The notes below the pieces were generated by a model. That model was given only the letters and a program-made list of their open reading frames with translations. It did not search any database and had not been told where the DNA came from. Both the position numbers and the translations under genes were made by a program. 64,000 bases of DNA from Evernia prunastri (lineage: Eukaryota; Ascomycota; Lecanoromycetes; Lecanorales; Parmeliaceae), in contig NKYR01000065.1 in NCBI GenBank assembly GCA_003184365.1, positions 62,001-126,000 of the forward strand, read 5' to 3'. Position 1 is the first letter of the stretch. Each line of letters starts with the position of its first letter. This document shows positions 54,048 to 64,000 of the stretch, one piece after another.

Positions 54048-56443
54048 GGTAGGAAGGAAATGAGGGTGCGGGTTTGTGATGGTTGGAGAATCTGTCCGCA
54101 GGCGTTTGCCTCAGGCGAGAGGGGGGGGGGGGTTCCTCTGACACTGTCACGGCGGTATGGACCAGGACGAGTGTTTGTCGTTAGGTTGGGCTTGTATGAC
54201 TTGCTTCCTTCGCAAGGGCAAGACGTGGCGATCTCTTATGATTATGTTCCAGTAAGGCCTTAGTGTGTGTATCTTTTTTCCTTCCCGCGAATGGGAACGT
54301 TAAAGCTGTCTTGAAGATCGCCGAGAGTATGTCAACATAGCGACTCGGTTAGTTGGGGATTCATGTGGTCGCCGGCGCGTCCAGTGCGCTGGAAGTGTTG
54401 AATTGCAAACGAGGCGCAGGTATGAAAGGTCGCCGCAGTCAGGTTCGAAACGGCAGGTGACTGGTTTGAAGGTTACCGTGCAAAGGAGCTTCGAAGCAAA
54501 GGCCCAAACGTCTCGCCCCACCAGCCTCGCTTGAATCTCCGATCCTGTCACACAATATTGTTTACTTTTCAGGTTTGTCCACTTCAGTTTCCCTCTCTGA
54601 TTGTGATTGCGATAGAATGGCGGGATTATCGCTCAAATGTCCACCAATGAGCGTTGACTTTGCCGGGAAAGCGAGGGTAGAGGATACGGTACTTTGGAAG
54701 ACGCAGGAAACATTCAGCGAAAGGGAAGCTGTTTTTTTCAAACCAGATATATTAATGATGATACATATATCCTCAAGGCATGATATGAGGAAAATGAATT
54801 TTAACTCGTCAGCAGAATAATAGTAGAAGACTCCAAATAGTACACCTGCTTCCTCATCGAGGCTCGAGCTCATCTCTTCGGCCACTGGGCATTGGACAAG
54901 GATTATACGCTAAACCATTCTGATATTAGTCTCACACTAATGCGCTAGGTAATAAAAAATTATCATTATCAGAGCTCAGCCGGGCACCTCCATAGTCCAT
55001 AAGAAATATCAGATTTTCACTCATGGAATCAGTGGAATCATGCCAAAGCCTTAAGCCATTCCTATTATTATTACCACTATAATCTCACATTATTAAATCC
55101 CCATACTGCCTTATACACATGTCTTGCTACTGCTGAAGGTATATAACAATCATCAAGTAAGCATTCTCTACCCTTCTTTACATCCTACACATCCATCAAC
55201 ATATCGGAATGATGACAACAATATAAAAGTCTTCTTTTCCCACCTGAGTCGTCCTTGAAGAGTCCAATCTGTCGGATGCCCTTCGCCGGGCATCTGCTAC
55301 TTGCCAGTATACTTGTCTGACCATCCAACATTGCCCTTCACCTTGCTGTCAATCACGCAATTGTGATTTCGCTTGGCTAACAAGTCACAGCTCATAGGCC
55401 AACTGCCCTGACGCCCGCAAAATCCGAGAGCTCAACAACCTATCTATGTACACGCTACGTGGGATAACGGGGAGCTCTCCGCCCCCTACCGCTAAAGTAA
55501 GATGCATTTCCCTAGCTACTTTACCCTCTGCCCACACTTGGTTCTTCTATGATGAAACACAATCCACATTCGCAGTTTTCACGCGAACTGGTGCACGAAC
55601 CTATTAAGCCGCCAGGATCATGTGCGCATTCAATTATGCTTTCCTTGGAAGTCTGATCTAGAACCTTTGCTACAGAATGTTGTCTCTTTTTCATCCATCA
55701 GAAGCGAAGTGACCTGTACGCTGACTGGAATTGCTTTTAGGTCACCTTACGTGGTTTGGTCCACTCTGCTTCTCTGAATCCCGAACCTCATACTAGATGT
55801 CCATTGAGCCACACATAGACTGGGCCACGAGCTAGGTCAACACAAAAGAGGAAGGATCGGTTCTCATACAGGCCATTGAAAATACAGGGTACACTAGCTG
55901 TGAGGCAGCTGTAGACTTGTACTCAAAGCAGGTACTCACGGACTAGTAGTGCCCACTAACTATTCCAGAATTTTCGACTCTTTAGTCGAGGTCTTCGCCA
56001 TGTTGTGTTGGGTAAGTGAAGAACAGTGTCCGAGTAGAAGCTTGTGGTGACGGAAATGCGATTCTTGGCTGGTTTCTTTTCTTCTTCGTGTGTACCTATT
56101 ATTTAGAAAATACATAACCCAAATACCATGATTTGACTATATTCTTCAGTCCAGTGTTTACAACGTCCTATTGTGTAATAGCTCTAAAGCTTCACCGTCC
56201 GTAAACATTGAAGACGATCGAGATATTGTTACTCAATGTAAACGTAACTGGACTCAAGAGTTGGTGGAGCTGTAGGAATAAGAAAAGCATCGGCTTGGCA
56301 GGCTAAAGCTTCAACCGCAGAGTCCCTCGGACGGAGCTCCTTAGTGATACTTAAACACCACCCTTGGGAAAGAGGAGCAACCTAGACTCAAGCTTCCTCA
56401 CGACTTACTGTTGGATTTCTCACCCTCGGAGGCGCCATCTACA
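54048..56443. other. Divergent intergenic region, 2.4 kb
   Basis: Between PtaB (-) and V-ATPase subunit B (+). A G12 run lies 74 bases before the PtaB start. The middle (54940-55250) is AT-rich. I see no ORF with family features; a long PtaB leader or an unannotated noncoding RNA is possible. Confidence 0.45.
54121..54132 (+). repeat. G12 homopolymer upstream of PtaB
   Basis: Twelve consecutive G, read as C12 on the PtaB sense strand, within the probable 5' leader or core promoter. Confidence 0.85.
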
Positions 56444-58352
56444 ATGGCGAACGAAGTGCAGGACCCCCGCATGACCTCCATCCACCCTCGAATCCGCTAC
56501 AATACTATTGGAGGCGTCAATGGGCCTTTAGTCATTCTAGATAATGTAGGATCACTAGCAGGATTTCAACAACACCAGCTGATATGAAAACCCCAGGTCA
56601 AATTTCCTAGATACAACGAGATCGTCTCCTTGACCCTACCAGATGGCTCAGAGAGGTCGGGACAAGTGCTGGAAGCTCGAGGTACGACACCTCCCACATG
56701 TACCTCGCGACTGGACTAAGCTGACTTCACATGTGATCAGGCAATCGAGCCGTCGTCCAGGTACGCCCCTGCCCCACGTACAGGCTTTACCCAGTGCTGA
56801 TCCTAGATAGGTGTTTGAAGGGACTTCCGGTATCGATGTCAAGAAGGTCAGAGAAGAGTCGTGAGACTGTCGAGCAAACCGTTGACGATCTATAGACCAA
56901 AGTAGAATTTACTGGGCACAACCTCAAAATCGGAGTGTCTGAGGACATGCTGGGGCGCATCTTCGACGGATCAGGCAGAGCCATTGATAAGGGGCCCAAG
57001 GTGCTTGCGGAAGATTACCTCGACATCAACGGCAGTCCAATCAACCCCTACTCCCGAGTACGTTTGCAATAGCCCCAACTCGATAGCCCAAGCTGAGAGC
57101 AAGTCAGGTCTACCCAGAAGAAATGATTGCAACAGGAATATCCGCAATAGACACCATGAACTCGATTGCCCGCGGGCAAAAGATACCTATCTTCTCCGCT
57201 GCCGGTTTACCGCACAACGAAATCGCTGCGCAGATATGCCGTCAAGCTGGCTTGGTTAACAAGCCTACGAAGGATGTCCACGATGGTCATGAAGAGAATT
57301 TCTCCATTGTCTTTGCGGCTATGGGTGTCAACATGGAGACCAGTCGATTCTTTACAAGGGATTTCGAGGAAAATGGAAGTATGGAGAGGGTTACACTTTT
57401 CTTGAATTTGGCAAACGATCCTACGTAAGATATTCTCTGGCTCTGCAGCTTGCGTTTGTGCTGACAGTCACAGTATTGAGCGTATCATCACCCCACGTCT
57501 CGCCCTCACCACTGCCGAATACTACGCATACCAATTAGAAAAGCACGTCTTGGTCATTCTTACAGATCTGACGGCGTACTGTGATGCTCTCCGCGAAGTC
57601 TCAGCAGCAAGAGAAGAGGTGCCAGGTCGACGTGGATACCCAGGTTACATGTACACCGACTTGTCAACAATATACGAGCGAGCTGGTCGCGTGGAAGGTC
57701 GCAATGGATCAATCACCCAGATCCCCATCCTAACTATGCCCAACGACGGTATGGCAGGCAATGCTACTACTTCGAAACAAGCTGATTTTCGCTCGCAGAT
57801 ATCACACATCCTATCCCCGACCTTACAGGCTACATTACTGAAGGCCAAATCTTCATCGACCGTCAACTATACAATAAAGGTGTCTACCCACCCATCAACG
57901 TTCTCCCGTCCCTCTCGCGTCTCATGAAATCCGCCATTGGCGAAGGCCATACTCGTAAAGACCACGGCGATGTTTCGAACCAACTCTACGCCAAATATGC
58001 CATCGGTCGAGACGCAGCATCCATGAAAGCTGTCGTCGGAGAAGAAGCTCTATCCTCCGAAGACAAGCTCTCCCTGGAATTCCTTGACAAGTTCGAACAT
58101 ACTTTCATCTCCCAGTCCGCCTACGAGTCGCGCACGATATTCGAGTCCATCGACCTAGCGTGGAGTCTACTGCGTATATACCCCAAAGAATTGCTGAATC
58201 GTATCCCGAAGAAGGTCCTAGATGAGTTCTACCAGCGCAGCGGTAAGGGTAAAAAAGGGAACAAGGACACAAGGGACAACGAGGAGCAGGATGGAGAGCC
58301 TGGACGACAGCAGACGGATGGGGAACAGAATGAGGACTTGATCGAGACTTAG
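56444..58352 (+). CDS. VMA2: V-type proton ATPase subunit B
   Basis: Eight exons, 56444-56545, 56597-56681, 56741-56760, 56811-56846, 56896-57057, 57108-57424, 57474-57748 and 57799-58352, give 516 residues, as in yeast Vma2 (517). The subunit forms the non-catalytic nucleotide-binding half of the V1 ring that acidifies vacuoles. Family landmarks are intact: the N-terminal RIRYNTIGGVNGPLV, EGTSGID, FDGSGRAIDKGP, IFSAAGLPHNEIAAQICRQ, VLTDLTAYCDALREV-type LTDLTAYCDALREVS and, only after the last splice, MPNDDITHPIPDLTGYI. The 20- and 36-nt exons 3 and 4 are required to join ARG-NRAVVQ-VFEGTSG. The C-terminus has a species-variable acidic tail. The first six exons cover only about half the protein. 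Confidence 0.95.
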
Positions 58353-58763
58353 AGAAATGTCAAGTTCTGAAGGCGGATCGGACGAAGTGTGCGACTAAAG
58401 GCTTGCGGAGTAATAATGTGTATATTTTGCATTTGCCGTATGCTTCGCATAGAGTGTAAAGCTATACAAGATCCCGAGTTTTATCCTCTATTCGTACCAC
58501 ACACACACCATCATCGGCTCCAAATGTGACCTCGAACCTTTATCCTCCAACCGTATGCAAGCAAAGTATGTAACCAACGCCTCCCGCAATGCAAGGGGGT
58601 ATGCCTCTTCCATGCCGCTAAACCGCAGTAACCAAACCCAACATCTTCCCCCCTCTCCCTCCTCTCCCTCCCCCACCACCACGAAACCCATTCCCTCCCC
58701 TAAAAACCCACCCNAAAAACCCCCCCCCCCCCCCCTGACAGCCCCTATCCCCCCCACATCAAA
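58353..58763. other. Convergent 3' intergenic region with an ambiguous base
   Basis: Between V-ATPase subunit B and frataxin. It is C-rich at its right half and contains the only N in the window (58714). No gene is seen. Confidence 0.55.
58714..58735 (+). repeat. N plus C16 homopolymer
   Basis: An unresolved base at 58714 followed by A5 and then 16 C (58720-58735). The assembly was uncertain here; this is 3' flank, 29 bases past the frataxin stop, so no coding effect is expected. Confidence 0.85.
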
Positions 58764-59481
58764 TCACAACCCCCCCTCCCAGTCCCCGTCCCCCGCCACG
58801 ACGCCAACCTCCTCCTCCAGCAACCCGCTCAACGTACTCCCGTCCCTCAGATACACCCACTGCCCCTGTCCCTGCCCAATTACATCATCCCCATCAGCAG
58901 CATCATCGACCCAGTCGTACCGCTTGGGCCCGGACACGGGACTGCTGAGCCAGATCTGCTTGTTCGGCGGCTGCTTGTTCAGGACGTAGGTGCCGTGCGG
59001 GGGGAAGATGAGGGTTAGGACGCCGGCCTGGTTGGGGGAAGAGCGGGGGTTAGAGGGGGTGTGGGGGAGGTTGGGGATTGGGGGGAAGCGGGGGGGAGGG
59101 ACGCACGGAGTATTCGACATCGACATCCTCCCTCTCCTCCTGCATCTCTTCCAACTGCGCCACCAGCCCGTCAATGTACTGGTCCGATCGCTTGTGGTAT
59201 TCATCGAGCGAGATCGGGGCCGCTTCGGGCTTTTCTGCTGCTGCTGCGAGTCGTGCGCGGCCGGTTGTGAATGTTCGTCGGTGCTGGGTGCGCTCCTGCG
59301 GCTGGGGTTGGAGGAAGGGTTGGGGTTGAGGTTGGAGTCGGTACCGTGAGATATGGACTTTGCAGCGGGTGTGTAGTGGGGAAAGGGACAGGATGCGCGG
59401 TGGGGTGATGGGTCGAGGCGGTCTTGGTTGGGTGTGGGAGAGGGAGGGGAGGATGAGGCGGGGTGCTTTGGAGAGGGACAT
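58764..59481 (-). CDS. YFH1: Frataxin (mitochondrial iron-sulfur assembly factor)
   Basis: Exons 59481-59107 and 59027-58764 on the minus strand give 212 residues. Frataxin stimulates sulfide transfer on the ISCU scaffold in the mitochondrial matrix and binds iron. A long, basic, Pro/Arg/Gln-rich presequence (about 1-80) fits mitochondrial import. The fold starts at LDEYHKRSDQYIDGLVAQL, with an acidic ridge (EEMQEEREDVDVEYS) that binds iron. It continues after the splice as AGVLTLIFPPHGTYVLNKQ, then PPNKQIWLSSPVSGPKRYDW and GQWVYLRDGSTLSGLL, all hallmark frataxin strands. The 79-nt intron has a GTGCGT donor. The C-terminus is slightly longer than yeast Yfh1. Confidence 0.95.
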
Positions 59482-59687
59482 GGTCAGGGTTGGGTTGTTT
59501 GGTTTTTGGGGGTGGAGAGAGGAGTGTGGATAGATGTGCTTTTTATTTAGGTGGATGCCATCACTGTCTGATAAATAGCGGAATGAAGCCGCTCGGTTTT
59601 CCCTTCAAAGTTCACGTGGTGTGTGTCACTGGTGTTCAAATTCACTATTGAAGATATAAGACTTGAATTAAGAGGTTTCCTTCACTT

Positions 59688-62600
59688 CTAGCCAGAACTT
59701 TCAGCTTGCAGACTTTTCCCTTCTTCCCATTTCTGCATCCAGACTTTCATGAATTTTTCAATATACCCATCTTCGATCAGCCTTGGCGCCTCTCTCAGGG
59801 CCGAACTATGCTTCTTCGCAGTCTTGATCTCAAATCTGATGTCCCCAGTCTTCGGCTTCCCGTACATGCTTTCGAAATGGTCGATCAGCTTGACAGCCGG
59901 GTTTCGTCCGGGCTCCGCACCGCTCCTTTCATACTCTTGCAGCTTCTGTAACCATTCGGCGACAGGAACGGTTGAAAACTCGAGGCCAGAGCGTTGCAGT
60001 TCGGGAAGGAGGGAGCCGGTCCAGGGGAAGGTGTGAGGATTCTCGAGATTGTAGACGAGGTCTGTGTCAGAGTCGGAGACGGGGACGGCGCCGGTAGAGA
60101 TACCTGCGAGGTCGAGGATGGTGGTTGCCACGATGTCGACGGGGAGCCAGGACTCGGTCTCGTCAAGAGCTGGCAGCGTTTTCAGGGTGAGCGCCGAGCG
60201 AATGATCAGCGGTATTGCCTCGGTATCGTTCCACAGCCCCGCCTTTCCATCGCCGACGATCTGACCAATGCGTAGTACACGTGTCAAAGCACCCGTATCT
60301 CTGGCTGCATTAACGGCTACGTGCTCGCTGACGAGCTTGGAGCGTGCATAGCCTTGGGGAAGCGCGGCTTTGAGGTCGGAGATTGTTGTCTCTGGGATGG
60401 TGGCGGGCGGAGGAGTTCCTAGGGCGGTTGCGATGGAGGAACAGAAGAAGAAACGGGCTGGTTTGGGTGTTGAGACGGAAAGAGACAGTTGAATAAGGTT
60501 GTGGACCCCTTTGATGTGCTGGTCTTCGAAGCTGCGAATGTCTAGATTGAAGTTCACGGCCCATGCGCTTGATAATTTCCGTCAGTGTCGGTCTTTTCTC
60601 TCGTCTCTCCAAATCCAATGCAATGTCAGAAGAACACAACGGAGGGGGAAACTCCTATTGGCAATGCAGCATGCTTCGCAGAACAAGTCTAAAGGCCAAA
60701 ATTTTTGTCTTGTACCGAGGCCAAAGAGCCCAACGCTGGCAAGAAGGCATTTTCATCAATAGACCGAAGAGCACAATCGAGGCGAGAGTACTCCCCGTCC
60801 AAGGTAAAAAGCGCGCTTCTGGACAAGTTTGGGGGGCACAATTGGGAAGGAAACGTACCTGTGGATGATAATTGTTGTTTCGCATTGTAATTTGTTCAGT
60901 ATATCGCATGAAAGGCCAAGATCTTTTTTGCTCAGATCACTAGTCAAAGCAACGAGGAGGTTCGCGTCTGGTATGCTCAGGTCTCTTTGTCGCAAAGCCT
61001 CTAGGACTCTTTCTCGAGGATTCTCTCCTCTGACCAAGCAGTATACGTTGCGCACATCAGACCGAGTGAGAAGTGCGGCCAGAATGTGAGCTCCCAAGGA
61101 TCCAGTAGAGCCTGTAAGGATGATGACATGGCCTTCAGGAGCGGGTGACGAGCCCGGAACGTGCTTACTAAACGCCGAGTTTTTCCTGATCATGGTCTCC
61201 ATTTCCTCGATCTCACCCTCATCGTCTTCCGACACTGTATCGTTCATCCTGAGCGCATAGATGTGTTTGGCCAGACTAGATGGGTTCGGAGTCAGAACAT
61301 CTCTCTTAGGATCAGATTTGAGACCAGGAAATGGGCTCCCAGAGTCTTCAAACATTGCAACAAGTCTCGCAACTCAATCCGCATCCAGAAAAGGATCACA
61401 CAGCTTGGCAAAAATTTACCCACCGAGCCACATTCGCGTTATCGAAGATGACGTTGCGACCGAGTTTCCCACCGTTGCGACCAAGATCAAGGTTTTTTAG
61501 CATCAGACCTCTCATCTGCACAGAGTGTCGAGTCAGCCTCGCTCAATATACATAAGGAGCCGAGCAACAAGACAAACTTGAAAGGGTAGAAAAGAGCATT
61601 TGGAGCCTGGACCATGTTTATGACCTCTGTAGTTAAAGTGTTCTGTCCAGTGAGAAGGGCTCTCATCTCCCAAGCCAGGGCTTATTGTCCAAATCTGATA
61701 TCGCATATGAAGGAATAAATCCAATATATACGTACTTGTATCGCCTGCAGACTGTTGAGCCCAGCGGCGTAAAGATCATCTTGGGGACTTGAGACCTGCA
61801 CGCTTAGGTCTTCTCTGAATGTCTTCAAGATCCATTCCTCCAACGCAGGTACATCGAGCCGCAAATTACCCGTCCCAGCAGATTCAAGCTTTTCGTACAA
61901 AGCTTCCATATCTTTAGAAAATACCCGATAGATTTGCGAGCGCTTGATGGATTCTTTGTCTGTTTTGGGGTACTCGACCTCTGCGCCAAACGGCACAATT
62001 GTTTCTTTGCTAATCTGTGAGAAGCTCTCGGCTTGCGCGTTAGCCTTTTGAACAGTATGCCAAATAGCGTCGATGAATTGTGCGTCAGTCATAGCCCTCG
62101 AGCTGTCATTCCGGAAGACAAAGATACCAGGTATTGACTTTCCTGCGCCGAAGACACAGCATTCTCCGATGAGCGTATCTTGTCGAATTTGGCCTTCTAT
62201 TGGTATCGGGAGCACTTTCTCGCCATTGATCAAGGTCAGACGATCGTCTAAGCGACCAATATGCTTCCAAGCATCCATTTTTGGGTGTTTGACAAACATG
62301 TCACTTGAGTGGAACGACTTCGGGGGTTCCTCAGAATTAGAAGCAACCAGCGATTCCAAGCCATGTAGGTATACGCATTCATATGTATCGTCTCCCAATG
62401 GCTTCATCCATATATACTTTGCAACAGCCGGTGGTATCCGAATATAGTCCCATGAATCATCCCCCGGAGCACGATTGAACGAGTTGCCAAGGCTACCGAT
62501 CTCTGTTGCACCCCATAGTGTTTCCACGTTGACGCCTTTTGCAACAAGAGTATTTCCAAGTTCATCGGGGGTCGCACTCCCAGAAAAGACCACCCTCTCG

Positions 62601-63560
62601 CAATGTTTCATTGCATCGATGCCCTTTTCACTTTGGGCGAGAAGCTCCATCGTGTATGGTACCACATGCAGCACGTCGGGCCTGACATGATGGAGTACAT
62701 GGATGACATAGTTCGCAGTTAATGGCAAGTTAGAGTTATAAAAGTACACCGTCTTCCTGTCCATCATGCCATGAACTGTGACCCAACTTCCATATCCATG
62801 GAAAAACGGGAAAGTATTGAACTCGGTCTGGCCCTTCGGCGTAGGGATCTTCATCATGAGACGCCGATGGGAAAGATGGATTGCTTTGGGTAATCCAGTC
62901 GAGCCTGACGAGTGCAGGATAGCTAGGGTCCATTCTCTCTCCGCCTCCCGATTTATGTCATGGCGCTGAAAATGCGGCGTATTCGAGACTGGCTTACCAA
63001 GCTCTTCTCGGGATATCAGATTCAGCGTCCTAATCTGTACGAGCTTCTGTGTCTGAGCGACAAGGGAAGCCATTTGTGCTGTTTTTCCGGGTATTATCGC
63101 AATTGCCCCGGTCTCTCGTATCAGCTTCTCGCATGCATTGGGTGGGAGTCGAGGCGAGAGGCATAGCGACGTATAGCCTAACCTGGCAAGCGCAAAGAAT
63201 GTGGTTATGTACGCAAGGTCTGTAGGGCCGCACAGGGCGATCACCGGTGGTGTCTCATAGCTGCTCTTAGTCTGTCCTCCATCAGCCATTCTCTTACGGC
63301 GGGACTTGCCCAACTGGTTCACCTACAGGCTGCAACCCGCATCTCATGTAGTACTCTGCTGCTTGGTCCACGAATCTATCTATATCCTTGCCAGTAAAGT
63401 TCTCGTAGTCGACAGTACCTCGTTCAGACTTTGGGAAGCAGAGTAATGGCATTTGTACCTTATCCGCAGCTCTAAGCCGGAGGAGGTCGTCCGACAGAAT
63501 TATGTCCTCTTCTTTTACCGGTGTATTGCCATTCGTCGAGTAATCTGTTACAGACGCCAT
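59688..63560 (-). CDS. NRPS-like enzyme: adenylation-thiolation-thioester reductase
   Basis: Exons 63560-63327, 63265-61736, 61515-61424, 61275-60859 and 60567-59688 on the minus strand give 1050 residues. The adenylation domain has A3 (SSGSTGLPKA, about 215), A5-type WGATEIGS, and A7/A8-like HIGRLDDRLTLINGEKV. It activates a carboxylic acid as acyl-AMP. The carrier domain contains GLNSLQAIQ, with the pantetheine serine. The C-terminal reductase has ILTGSTGSLGAH, FFCSSIAT and the catalytic YARSK; it would release the thioester as an aldehyde or alcohol. There is no condensation domain, so it acts like fungal aryl- or alkyl-acid reductases; the substrate is unknown. Two long introns (220 and 291 nt) separate the last exons. 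Frataxin lies just downstream; there is no obvious biosynthetic cluster. Confidence 0.88.
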
Positions 63561-64000
63561 AGCTGCAACACGATTGCAAAAATCAAGAGGGGTAAAGTAA
63601 AGTACACACTCTATATAGGCAGCGAAGCATAGAAGAGATGTAGTGGAGAGACAAATTTACGACCCAAAATGTAGCAATCCGTCAATATCTGTAGAGATGA
63701 TAAGAAAAGGCGTCAACCGCTCTACAAAGCGTCGTGCCATTGAGGGGTTACAATCCTGCATCCCGGAAGCCATCTTTAGGGGCAAACCTAACTGTTCATG
63801 GGTCCCAGTAGCTTGTTGGAGACGAATCCCAGTCTCTGTAGAGTATATTCGCGGCCATGGGCGACGCAACCATTATCGTGATGCAGATGACTTGCGGCCT
63901 CAAGGCGGCTACGCTAATGCTTAGATGTCTGCCCCGGGCTCCCGGGGCCAAAATCCTCTGCTGAAAAGGAGTACCTAAGCGGAATTTAGTGGGGAACATC
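63561..64000. other. Upstream flank of the NRPS-like gene
   Basis: Promoter-side sequence running to the window edge. No gene is supported. Confidence 0.45.

Noticed and set aside
54562..54885. Minus-strand 107-codon frame upstream of PtaB
   Set aside because: No conserved features; it lies in the AT-rich divergent promoter region.
1..64000. tRNA genes, rRNA, CRISPR arrays, intact transposons or terminal repeats
   Set aside because: No T-loop/acceptor pairs, spacer arrays, reverse transcriptase or transposase motifs, or long direct/inverted repeats were found by eye.

Overview
The window is nuclear DNA of a filamentous ascomycete (Pezizomycotina). Most genes carry short GT-AG introns of roughly 41 to 110 bases. 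The gene set includes fungus-specific families: PRM1, PtaB, an Ime2-type kinase, a SidL-type siderophore acetyltransferase, a DUF7514 protein and an Stc1-domain protein. Class and genus cannot be fixed from the sequence alone. I saw no tRNA, rRNA, CRISPR array or intact transposon. All exon models below were assembled by eye from reading frames, splice signals and family conservation.

Layout. 0-10 kb: a patatin-like phospholipase with a C-terminal zinc finger (cut by the left edge), a gene-poor gap, a SidL-type acetyltransferase and a DUF7514 protein. 10-20 kb: an Stc1-domain protein and an Ime2-type kinase separated by a 3.4 kb gene-free stretch, then exosome subunit RRP42. 20-33 kb: a small secreted peptide preceded by a cluster of TGAAAC motifs, a predicted mitochondrial protein, a nine-exon short-chain dehydrogenase divergent from cytochrome c, a coiled-coil membrane protein, a major facilitator transporter with a long acidic tail, and a type II membrane protein. 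33-41.5 kb: an accessory-looking block of two diverged small paralogues, a four-exon coiled-coil orphan, PRM1 and an ankyrin protein. 41.5-58.4 kb: UreG, a 933-residue Cys/His-containing protein, a triple-KH RNA-binding protein, the glutamine-rich co-regulator PtaB, and V-ATPase subunit B. 58.4-64 kb: frataxin and an NRPS-like adenylation-thiolation-reductase enzyme.

How the genes relate. Most are unlinked housekeeping or regulatory genes, not an operon or gene cluster. Iron is a loose theme (SidL, cytochrome c, frataxin), as is sexual development or cell fusion (Ime2-type kinase, PRM1, and a secreted peptide behind possible Ste12-type sites). The least explained parts are the paralogue pair around PRM1 and the ankyrin gene, the TGAAAC cluster with its secreted peptide, the 34 kb coiled-coil orphan, and unassigned open frames at 2.7-3.4 kb.
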